Part shown: positions 1-7,270 of the stretch, piece after piece
Layout: every line of letters starts with the position of its first letter
Numbering within the stretch: position 1 is the stretch's first letter
From: Candidatus Thorarchaeota archaeon
GTDB taxonomy: Archaea > Asgardarchaeota > Thorarchaeia > Thorarchaeales > Thorarchaeaceae
Assembly: GCA_030638785.1 (NCBI GenBank)
Contig: DAOWDY010000236.1
Coordinates: 1-21,217 of the forward strand
Direction of reading: 5' to 3'
DNA: 21,217 bases
The notes under the pieces: generated by a model
What the model was told of the DNA's origin: nothing
Databases searched by the model: none
The model's input: the letters and a program-made list of their open reading frames with translations, nothing else
Made by a program: the position numbers and the translations under genes

Positions 1-1391
1 AGATTGCTGGCATAATTGGTGATGAGCATGTCTCCATTCACGAAACCGATGCGATTCTGAACGCTCATGATGCATCGCCCTTAAGTGCTGCAAAGATTCG
101 AGCTGGCGAGAAGCTGCTTCTTGCCGATATTATTGCTTTTCCAGCTTCTGCTGAAGAGGTGTCTCAAGTCCTTCAGATATGTAATGATAAGAAAATCCCA
201 GTTATTCCTGTGGGAGGCGGAGCAGGAAGTTGTGGAGGAACAGTTCCCGTCTATGGTGGCGTGATGCTCGACCTAAAACGTATGGATAGAATTCTCAATG
301 TCGATCACGAATCGCTGCTGATAACAGTAGAAGCTGGTTTAGTTGGAATTGACCTTGAAGAAGCAGTCACCAAGATGGGATACACAATAGGACATACACC
401 AACCTCACTTAGAGCATCTAATGTTGGAGGATTTCTAGCAACTCGATCTGGTGGGTCAATGTCCTCACTGTATGGTAAGATTGAGGACCTTACTCTAGGT
501 CTTCAAGTTGTGTTACCTAATGGTGATATTGTAGACTGTAAGGCCGTTCCGCGACATTCGGTGGGACCGGATCTGAAACAGTTATTCATTGGATCAGAGG
601 GTACTCTCGGAGTTATTACAGAAGCAACCATCCGACTGTTTCCAATACCTGAGGAGCGTCGGTTCAGAAGCATGTGTTTTCCAAATGTTCATACAGGCCT
701 AACTGCGATTCGAGAGATTTTCAGGGTAGGTATAGCGCCTTCAATCGTCCGTCTGTATGATCCATTAGACACCGCAATATCATTGGGTTCCCACTTTGAG
801 ATTGATGAAGAGTCTTGCATGCTGATGCTAGGTTTTGACGGGAATCACCAGCAAGTGGAAATGGATGAGGTGAAGGCAGTAGATATCTGCCTTGCAAATG
901 GGGCCCAAGACTTTGGTGAGGGCCCTACGAAGAGATGGTGGGAACATCGTTACGATATGTACTATCCCACTAAATTCACCACAGCAGGATTTTCTATTGG
1001 TGACACTATCGATATTGTTGCCACATACGATAAACTAGAGAATGTATACCACGCAATGAAGGAGGCTATGGAGGTAGAGGGTGCTATCGTATTATCCCAT
1101 TTCTCTCATATGTATCAAAATGGAGGTTCCATCTACATGATATTCTTCTCATCTCAACCAGATGCGGAGACTGCATGGGCTAATTATAGGCGAATATGGG
1201 ATGCTGGAGTTGATGCATGTCTGAAAGAGGGAGGGACAATGAGTCATCAACATGGAGTCGGCCTTGTACGAAGCACGTATACAGAAGATGAGCTTGGCTC
1301 AAGTTTCCAAGTTCTCAAGATTATCAAACAAGCATTAGATCCTAATGGAATCATGAATCCCGGAAAGCTTGGTCTGGGGGTACGAGAATGA
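1..1391 (+). CDS. FAD-linked oxidase, GlcD / alkyl-DHAP-synthase-like (5' partial)
   Basis: The reading frame is open from base 3 with no start in the window, so the gene begins upstream; 462 residues are visible. An FAD_binding_4 (PCMH-type) domain is recognisable by the glycine-rich loop PVGGGAGSCGG and the later PDLKQLFIGSEGTLGVITEA segment. The C-terminal half, including an SHQHG motif near visible residue 414 and the end DPNGIMNPGKLG, resembles the FAD-oxidase C-domain. Several stretches (GHTPTSLRASNVGG, the IGSEGTLGVITEAT block, and SHQHGVG where AGPS has SHHHGVG) are closer to alkyl-dihydroxyacetonephosphate synthase than to typical lactate dehydrogenases. The stop overlaps the start of an iron-sulfur subunit gene by four bases (ATGA), as in glycolate/D-lactate dehydrogenases of the GlcD-GlcF type, so I favour a 2-hydroxyacid (or glycerol-phosphate-like) dehydrogenase passing electrons to the partner. 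The substrate cannot be read from sequence. A GTG at 159 is internal, because coding similarity and the open frame continue upstream of it. Confidence 0.85.
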   Translation, partial: IAGIIGDEHVSIHETDAILNAHDASPLSAAKIRAGEKLLLADIIAFPASAEEVSQVLQICNDKKIPVIPVGGGAGSCGGTVPVYGGVMLDLKRMDRILNVDHESLLITVEAGLVGIDLEEAVTKMGYTIGHTPTSLRASNVGGFLATRSGGSMSSLYGKIEDLTLGLQVVLPNGDIVDCKAVPRHSVGPDLKQLFIGSEGTLGVITEATIRLFPIPEERRFRSMCFPNVHTGLTAIREIFRVGIAPSIVRLYDPLDTAISLGSHFEIDEESCMLMLGFDGNHQQVEMDEVKAVDICLANGAQDFGEGPTKRWWEHRYDMYYPTKFTTAGFSIGDTIDIVATYDKLENVYHAMKEAMEVEGAIVLSHFSHMYQNGGSIYMIFFSSQPDAETAWANYRRIWDAGVDACLKEGGTMSHQHGVGLVRSTYTEDELGSSFQVLKIIKQALDPNGIMNPGKLGLGVRE

Positions 1392-2512
1392 TGGACCAGG
1401 ATACTATTGCAGAACAAGTAAGAATGTGTGCAGCATGTCCCAAGATGTGTAGACATGTCTGTCCTACATTCCTTGCTTGGCGCTCAGATGGCCCGACACC
1501 TCATGGTAGAGCGCTCCTCATTCATCAAGAAGGCATAGGTGCGAGAAACATTGACGAACGGGGAGTGGAGATCTTGTACCAGTGCCTTCAATGTAGTCAC
1601 TGTCTAACTTGGTGTGTTCCTGAGATAGACATTGCTCAGATTGTCGAAACAACCCGCACACGTCTTGTTTCAGAAGGACGATATCCCACGCAGCTTGAAG
1701 ACCTACGGGATTCAGTGCTATCAAATCATAATCCATACAATGAAGACCATTCCAAACGCACCAATTGGAATAAGACATCAAATTCCGGTTCAAAGAAACT
1801 CCTTTACTTCTCTGGATGTACAGCCGCGTATCGAGAGCAAAACATTGCAAAAGCCACCGTGGAAGTTCTTGAATCTCTCAATTTCAATGTAATAGTCACT
1901 CCTGAGGAGTGGTGTTGTGGATCTCCCCTCTTCCGAACAGGGTTCAGAGAAGCTGCACTTGAACAGGCACAACACAATGTCGATATTTTCAACTCAATTG
2001 ATGCAGATGAGATAGTAGCTACATGTCCTGGATGTTACAAAACCCTTACACAGGACTATCCAGCTCATGGGCTTCAACTCAATAAACCAGTTACTCATCT
2101 CAGTCAAGTGTTGGAAAAAACATTGCCTGCAGTAGCTGGAGTACAGACCAAGAAGAGAATCACATACCATGACCCCTGCCATCTTGGAAGACATGTGGGA
2201 GAATATGATGCCCCTCGGAGAGTAATTCAGAAAGCATCTGGATTAACTCCTGAAGAGATGGAACGTAATAGAGAGAATGCCACTTGTTGTGGTAATGGTG
2301 CTGGTCTGCGAACATTGTTTCCAAATCAGGCTAAACTTATAGGCACATCTCGGATTGAAGATGCAGATGCAATTGAAGCAGACATTCTTGTGACATCCTG
2401 TCCGTTCTGTACGAACATGCTAAGGAAGCAGGCAACTGACACACTTGAGGTGTTAGACCTACCAGAATTCGTTCTTGAGATGAGAAAGGGCCGGGATATG
2501 AAGGGTGATTAG
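1388..2512 (+). CDS. CCG-domain iron-sulfur oxidoreductase subunit (GlcF/HdrD-like)
   Basis: A 374-residue protein with two N-terminal 4Fe-4S motifs, CX2CX3CX3CP (Cys14, 17, 21, 25) and CX2CX2CX3CP (Cys66, 69, 72, 76). Two cysteine-rich CCG domains follow: the first runs from YFSGCTA through EEWCCGSP to TCPGCYKTL, the second from YHDPCHLGR through ATCCGNGAG to SCPFCTNML. This is the layout of the GlcF, LldE/LutA and heterodisulfide reductase D families, whose CCG domains bind a noncubane 4Fe-4S cluster. Its role is probably to take electrons from the FAD-oxidase encoded just upstream and pass them to a quinone, heterodisulfide or other carrier at the membrane or in the cytosol. Translation likely couples to the upstream gene: the ATG at 1388 overlaps its stop. 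A second ATG follows at 1391, so the exact start is uncertain by one codon. All expected cysteines are present, so the protein should be functional. Confidence 0.9.
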   Translation: MMDQDTIAEQVRMCAACPKMCRHVCPTFLAWRSDGPTPHGRALLIHQEGIGARNIDERGVEILYQCLQCSHCLTWCVPEIDIAQIVETTRTRLVSEGRYPTQLEDLRDSVLSNHNPYNEDHSKRTNWNKTSNSGSKKLLYFSGCTAAYREQNIAKATVEVLESLNFNVIVTPEEWCCGSPLFRTGFREAALEQAQHNVDIFNSIDADEIVATCPGCYKTLTQDYPAHGLQLNKPVTHLSQVLEKTLPAVAGVQTKKRITYHDPCHLGRHVGEYDAPRRVIQKASGLTPEEMERNRENATCCGNGAGLRTLFPNQAKLIGTSRIEDADAIEADILVTSCPFCTNMLRKQATDTLEVLDLPEFVLEMRKGRDMKGD

Positions 2513-2542
2513 GAAATAAACTATGCAAATGCTGGGAATAAA

Positions 2543-3685
2543 ATGGTTCAGAATGAAGTTACTGGCGAAGAATTGAGTAGTGAAGAAATGCTCCGCCTTA
2601 AAGTTCGATTACTAACTGAAGGAGCTACTCTTCCGAAGGGTTATGTAACCGGTAGAAAGGGTGGAGCTGGGCCAACTGGAGCTAGGTATTTTATTCTCCC
2701 AAATGGTCGGTCTTGTGGAATACCAATTCGAAAGGGAAAGATGGCAAAAAGGTTCAATTCTGCTATTCTGGAACCTACGGATTCTGAAGGAGTTTGGATT
2801 TATGATTCCAAATATACTATTACAGAAGTTCCTACACCTGAGTTCTATGGTAGAATCAGTGAAGATGGAGTAGAATACAAGAAACTTGCTCTGCTTCATG
2901 GATCCGAATGCATGGCAACTACTGTATTGCAATCATGCAGATATTGGGATACAAACGAACAATGCAAGTTTTGTACAATACCTAATTCACAGTTATCTGG
3001 AAATACAACCTTAGAGAAGACTCCCTCTCAGATTGCTGAGATTGTCAAGGAAACAGTAGATGCTGGTACAATCAAGAATGTGCTACTAACCACAGGAACA
3101 CCCGACAATCCCGACGCCGGAATTGGAAGACTTGCTAAGATTGCTAGGGGCATTCGAGAAGTAAGCAAAATTCCTATTGCAGTTCAATTTGAACCCCCCG
3201 AAGATCTCAATCTCATCAAGGAAATTGCGGATGCAGGAGTTAATGCAGTTGGAATTCATATCGAGAGTTTTGATGATGCAATCCGGGAAGAATTCTGTCC
3301 TGGCAAGTTCAGATATGCCGGTCTTGAAAAATACGATGCAGCTTGGAAAAAGGCGCTTCAATTCTTTGATAGGGGAGATGTCAGCACATTCATTCTGTAT
3401 GGCCTTGGTGAAGATGAAGAAGTCACTCTTCAGCATTGCCAGCGTATTGCTAGTATAGGCGTACTTCCGAATGTAACTCCTGTTCGACCAGCACCTGGAA
3501 GCCAGCTTGCGAATTTCATTCCATCTTATGTGAACCGTTTAGATGACGCAGTTGAATTTTTCAAGCGTATTGGTACTATTCTATATTCTAATTTATTGAA
3601 CCCCCGATTAACTGTAGGGGGATGTTCTCGTTGTGGTTCATGCACTCCGCTTCAAGAAGCATATGAATGGGCTGAAAATCATTAG
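2543..3685 (+). CDS. Radical SAM protein, MSMEG_0568-like (nitrilase-cluster type)
   Basis: A 380-residue radical SAM enzyme starting 30 bases after the iron-sulfur gene. It carries the sequence GRKGGAGPTG near residue 37, KLALLHGSECMATTVLQSC ending at Cys132, KTPSQIAEI, a LLTTGTPDNPD glycine/Thr motif, QFEPPED, and a C-terminal GGCSRCGSC. From memory, this string of motifs is characteristic of the MSMEG_0568 family (TIGR04043), found in bacterial Nit1C clusters with a nitrilase, a GNAT/AIR-synthase-like protein and a flavoprotein; its reaction is unknown. The cluster-binding cysteines are Cys132, Cys141 and Cys144, a CX8CX2C spacing instead of the usual CX3CX2C. Three C-terminal cysteines (361, 364, 367) could hold an auxiliary cluster or metal. 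A GNAT gene follows 53 bases downstream, echoing the bacterial cluster. The start is ATG with a short GGGA upstream. Family placement is fairly firm; the function is not known. Confidence 0.85.
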   Translation: MVQNEVTGEELSSEEMLRLKVRLLTEGATLPKGYVTGRKGGAGPTGARYFILPNGRSCGIPIRKGKMAKRFNSAILEPTDSEGVWIYDSKYTITEVPTPEFYGRISEDGVEYKKLALLHGSECMATTVLQSCRYWDTNEQCKFCTIPNSQLSGNTTLEKTPSQIAEIVKETVDAGTIKNVLLTTGTPDNPDAGIGRLAKIARGIREVSKIPIAVQFEPPEDLNLIKEIADAGVNAVGIHIESFDDAIREEFCPGKFRYAGLEKYDAAWKKALQFFDRGDVSTFILYGLGEDEEVTLQHCQRIASIGVLPNVTPVRPAPGSQLANFIPSYVNRLDDAVEFFKRIGTILYSNLLNPRLTVGGCSRCGSCTPLQEAYEWAENH

Positions 3686-3700
3686 AGACCTAGAGAGAGC

Positions 3701-3708
3701 TTTATTTG
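3701..3708 (+). promoter_or_regulatory. Candidate TATA box of the GNAT gene
   Basis: TTTATTTG lies 31-38 bases before the ATG at 3739, the distance expected for an archaeal TATA box with a leader of about ten bases. The same octamer occurs at nearly the same distance from the start of the tRNA-binding protein gene (16561-16568). There is no clear Shine-Dalgarno sequence in between, which fits a short leader. Confidence 0.35.
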
Positions 3709-3738
3709 CAATCTACTGGTTCAAGATAATGATTTGTT

Positions 3739-4236
3739 ATGGTTGGATTTCCTGAAGAGGAGATTCGTATCGTTGAATTTGACGAAGACGACGCTCCTGA
3801 AATTTCAGAGTTGTTAAAACAGACTTGGGTTTTCGCTATAGAATATCCCGAAGAATGGCGAAAAAAGAGAATGTACACTCCCGATCAGATTATCGAAGAT
3901 ATGAGGACAGGATATCATTATTTTGGAGCAAGACTAGAGAGAAAGATTGTAGGATTTTACAAAGCCATTATCACTGAGAAAGGACTCTTTGGGGAGCATC
4001 AGACTGTTAGTACAGTATGCCGTAGTTCCGGATTGGCATCAGCAATGTATATCCAATTTGCAAACTATGGGCGTGAACACGGATGCATCCGTAATTATTG
4101 TAACATTCTTGCAGGACAGAAAGTAGGAGAGAGGTTGATGGAACGTTTCAACTTCAAGAAATGGGGGGAACCCTACGAGCAGTATGAAGGAATGATGGTT
4201 CAAACGTATGAACGTTTTCTTACTGATGACGAGTAG
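3739..4236 (+). CDS. GNAT-family N-acetyltransferase
   Basis: A 165-residue protein with the GNAT fold pattern: an N-terminal strand IRIVEFDEDDAPEISELL, a central strand pair ending VGFYKAIITE, and an acetyl-CoA loop RSSGLA (the RxxGxA form of the Q/RxxGxG/A motif), followed by helix AMYIQFANYGREHG and a C-terminal strand region FNFKKWGEPYEQYEG. It should transfer an acyl group from acyl-CoA to an amine; the acceptor is unknown. It lies 53 bases after the radical SAM gene on the same strand. A TATA-like TTTATTTG at 3701-3708 could give it its own short-leader transcript, so it may be expressed both from that box and by read-through. GNAT proteins are common, so the link with the radical SAM enzyme rests only on adjacency and on the similar pairing in bacterial Nit1C clusters. 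Confidence 0.85.
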   Translation: MVGFPEEEIRIVEFDEDDAPEISELLKQTWVFAIEYPEEWRKKRMYTPDQIIEDMRTGYHYFGARLERKIVGFYKAIITEKGLFGEHQTVSTVCRSSGLASAMYIQFANYGREHGCIRNYCNILAGQKVGERLMERFNFKKWGEPYEQYEGMMVQTYERFLTDDE

Positions 4237-4292
4237 CTTTGCTATGAGCAGTCCCTTTATCTTTGATTCTACAAATTGGAATCTGATTCAGC

Positions 4293-7190
4293 ATGTCAGA
4301 TACGCAGTCAGAATCATACTTGAAAGGCAGTAGGATCTGGCCGATTTCATATGCGTTTCTCTCGCTCAGAACGAATGTTCTTAGAAGCTTTGGTTTAATT
4401 GTAATTCTTGGACTTGGTGTATCCCTTGTTCCCGGAGTAATGACGTGGACTGCAACTGGTATACATATCGAAGTATCGGAATTCATTGAAGAAACTGTGT
4501 ATCAAGTTGGAATGAAGCCGATAGACTATGAAGAAGCAGGAGGTTATGACAGCCTCTTAGCAGCTGAGGAAATCTATCAATCGCATCCCTGGGTTAGGCG
4601 TGTTGATCGGATGATATCCTCTATCTGTATCGTGGATGGTCCATATCAACAAACAGACGATTATCCTTTCAATCAAGACCTGTATTATGTACAAGGGTTC
4701 AAGGATGCACGAGTTATTTTGGCGGATGCTGAGATGGTAGAAAGATGGCGTCCAATCTTTTCTTGGAGAGGCGACCTAAGAGTGGGCACCAATGAAACAG
4801 TGGTTTCTGAAACCTACATAGATTACCTGGAGATTGCTACAGGACGCAGAGTCCAAATTGGAGACGTCATAGATATTGATATTGTGTTAGGTGCTCATGG
4901 TAGATATCCTGCAATGCGAGGAAATCGAAGGCATTCTGTATTCAATCTGACTATAGTTGGTGTATATGACTTAACTGCAGGAACAAGTGTGTTCAGTAAC
5001 GCATTTACTGGTTTGAGCAGAAAGCTGGTGGATCCTTTTGCTTTTCCCCAACCTGTTTTAGGAGTCATGGATTCCATGATTATCAACTTGGATGATATTC
5101 CAGGTGAAGTAATTGAAGAGATGACAACGAGGAGCTTCTTTTCTGTCGCAAGTCTTATACAGGCAAGTCCAGAAGGTCTTCTGGCTGAGGGAGAGAACAA
5201 CATACCCGAAAGGCTTCTCAGTATGCTGGACATGATCGGGGAACCAGAGGGCCTCGTTAGCTGGGGTGCGACAGAAGCATCAAATCTTGAAACTCATATC
5301 AACACTTACCTTCAGAGCAGGCTCTTGGTAGTTCTCTCCTTACCTGCCCTTTTCATATCACTGGTAATAATGGTGAACGCTGCAGAGTCTTCAGTCTTGA
5401 AACGTAAGGGGGAAGCATCCCTACTCAGGACAAAAGGAGCCTCTTTCAACCAAATCCTTACTAGTTACATTTGGGAATCAGTGATTCTATTCATCTTTGC
5501 CCTCACTCTAGGACTATCTCTTTCCGTTTTCTTTGGGATGTTAATTGGTGCAACTCGTGGGGTACTGATTTTTGACGCTCAAGACTTCATTCTCTTTTCC
5601 AACATGTTAGTCATTCATCCACTAGGAATCATCATTGCAGGAATTATCGGATTAACCTTACCAATTACTTACATGATGCAGATTGGGAGACTCATTGAAG
5701 TAGATGAGTTAACGATTCTGTCTGAAGATCTCAGTAGTGAAATTGAAACAGGTAAGCAGCTAAGTAAAATGGGGTTGATTATTCTCATCCTAATCATTTC
5801 TACCTTGCTTTTACCATACATTGTTCCACCCGCTGGCCTCATCGGTGTCGGTGAAGTTCTTCTCCTTACTATTCTCTTATACATCTCCGCCTTCTTTGGA
5901 GCCCGATTCGCACGACAATTACTAGCGTCTGTGACAGGAAAGCTCTCTTTTCTACTTGGAGAGAAGAGCATCTATCTTGCTAGAAGTCTGAGTAAGCGTC
6001 GGGGTCGCATGGTCCCGCTTCTCGTGATACTTACATTGATTCTAAGCTCAACAACTATGATGATAGTTGAACTGGATGGCTTTCATCGTGATTTGGCTCT
6101 CGAGGTGGATTATGCAATTGGTGCAGACCTTAGGATAGAGATTGATAACGCTTCACTGACCCTTGGTGATTCTTTCAGGAATATTCGAGGAATCATAGAA
6201 ACTATGCCTGTTCTGGAGGTTCAGACACAAATAGGGGATAACCAATTCTATCTTGAAGGTGTCAAACCCACTCAATACTCTCGGATTGGGCATTTCAGAG
6301 GTGATAGCTTTACCGCCATCTCCAGTGATGAAATTCTTGAAACACTAAACGAAGTTCCCAATGGGTTGATTCTAAGTGAATATTATGGCATACTCTGGAA
6401 CAAGACCATTGGAGATAACCTCACCATTACTTACTACAGACCACAAATTGCAATTACTGAATTCACAATTATTGGGTTCTTGAAGAGTGCTCCAGGATTT
6501 GGTGCTGCATCAACTGATGACTTGGTGCATGGATCGGTTGCTAGTGGATTTGGTTTCCAGATCGGACGAGGCGGATTTGCACTTGTCAATTATGATTTCT
6601 TACAAACTAGAATCAATACAACTACTGCAGACCTTTTCCTAGGAAGAATACTTGCTGGTACAAATCTTCAATCATTGGCTACTTCACTAAATGCCAATTT
6701 TGATGCAAATGTATTCGCGCCTGGATTCTCAAATCCCCGAGAAATTTCCCGATCGGTCGATTTGTATCTTCGTGGATTTGAAAGTCTTGTTGCAATCTCG
6801 ATTGTACTGTTGAGCATCATGGGTGTCTTTGCAATAGTGACTTTGCTTTCTGCTGCAGTTCGAGAGAGGTCTCAAGAATATGCGGTTCTTCGAGCTGTAG
6901 GCGCTACTGAAGGTCAGATAGTATCCCTCGTATTCCAAGAATTCGCAGGAGTTGTTGTTGCAGCATTTGCCATTAGTCTTGTATTGGGTACAGCTTTTGG
7001 GATTACTCTGAGTACAGTTGCTTTTGGAATTTCTCCAATGTGGTCAACCCTCCTTCACCCACCCTATATTCCGTTTAATTCATTACTTGTTCTCTCAGCA
7101 ATCGAACTCGCTATCCTCTCAGTGGCGTGTTTCATCCCTGCAAAACAAGCACTCCAGAACGACACATCAAGGGTTCTCAGGAATCTCTAA
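4293..7190 (+). CDS. ABC-type permease with two FtsX domains (MacB/LolE-like)
   Basis: A 965-residue polytopic membrane protein. I count ten hydrophobic segments: one near residues 36-52, three at about 344-363, 391-421 and 440-462, two at about 493-511 and 518-540, one at 573-592, and three at about 831-856, 876-906 and 927-950. Between the first and second, and between the seventh and eighth, lie large hydrophilic regions that would be extracellular (MacB-PCD-like). Each FtsX core shows the family pattern after its first helix: KRKGEASLLRTKGAS and RERSQEYAVLRAVGATEGQI. Such ten-segment permeases work with a MacB/LolD-type ATPase to move or extract lipids, lipoproteins or peptides by mechanotransmission rather than classical transport. 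No ATPase gene is present in this window. The start is the first ATG, 56 bases after the GNAT stop; a TTTATCTTTG stretch at 4256-4265 could be its TATA region. The substrate cannot be inferred. Confidence 0.9.
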   Translation: MSDTQSESYLKGSRIWPISYAFLSLRTNVLRSFGLIVILGLGVSLVPGVMTWTATGIHIEVSEFIEETVYQVGMKPIDYEEAGGYDSLLAAEEIYQSHPWVRRVDRMISSICIVDGPYQQTDDYPFNQDLYYVQGFKDARVILADAEMVERWRPIFSWRGDLRVGTNETVVSETYIDYLEIATGRRVQIGDVIDIDIVLGAHGRYPAMRGNRRHSVFNLTIVGVYDLTAGTSVFSNAFTGLSRKLVDPFAFPQPVLGVMDSMIINLDDIPGEVIEEMTTRSFFSVASLIQASPEGLLAEGENNIPERLLSMLDMIGEPEGLVSWGATEASNLETHINTYLQSRLLVVLSLPALFISLVIMVNAAESSVLKRKGEASLLRTKGASFNQILTSYIWESVILFIFALTLGLSLSVFFGMLIGATRGVLIFDAQDFILFSNMLVIHPLGIIIAGIIGLTLPITYMMQIGRLIEVDELTILSEDLSSEIETGKQLSKMGLIILILIISTLLLPYIVPPAGLIGVGEVLLLTILLYISAFFGARFARQLLASVTGKLSFLLGEKSIYLARSLSKRRGRMVPLLVILTLILSSTTMMIVELDGFHRDLALEVDYAIGADLRIEIDNASLTLGDSFRNIRGIIETMPVLEVQTQIGDNQFYLEGVKPTQYSRIGHFRGDSFTAISSDEILETLNEVPNGLILSEYYGILWNKTIGDNLTITYYRPQIAITEFTIIGFLKSAPGFGAASTDDLVHGSVASGFGFQIGRGGFALVNYDFLQTRINTTTADLFLGRILAGTNLQSLATSLNANFDANVFAPGFSNPREISRSVDLYLRGFESLVAISIVLLSIMGVFAIVTLLSAAVRERSQEYAVLRAVGATEGQIVSLVFQEFAGVVVAAFAISLVLGTAFGITLSTVAFGISPMWSTLLHPPYIPFNSLLVLSAIELAILSVACFIPAKQALQNDTSRVLRNL

Positions 7191-7258
7191 TTCCTCTCTG
7201 CCTGTTATCCGAAAGACTCATAGATAAAGTAAGAAGCCATCATCTGCTCACCGGTTTT

Positions 7259-7266
7259 GGAGATGG
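7259..7266 (+). promoter_or_regulatory. Ribosome binding site that fixes the ALDH start
   Basis: GGAGATGG is a good match to the anti-Shine-Dalgarno tail and lies a few bases before the ATG at 7271. No comparable site precedes the alternative upstream starts of the same frame, which fall inside the permease gene. Confidence 0.6.
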
Positions 7267-7270
7267 AACC

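Noticed and set aside
159..1391. GTG at 159 as the start of the FAD-oxidase
   Set aside because: The frame is open from base 3 and codes for plausible FAD-oxidase residues before 159, so the gene starts outside the window.
1..1391. Calling the flavoprotein an ether-lipid (alkyl-DHAP) synthase outright
   Set aside because: Resemblance is partial, the N-terminus is missing, and the iron-sulfur partner points to a dehydrogenase.
1518..1850. Antisense frames over the iron-sulfur, radical SAM, permease and PaaK-like genes
   Set aside because: They lie opposite well-supported genes, lack ribosome-binding sequences and show no recognisable protein pattern.
7127..7270. Longer N-terminus for the aldehyde dehydrogenase
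   Set aside because: It overlaps the permease gene, shows no family similarity, and the ATG at 7271 has a strong ribosome-binding sequence.
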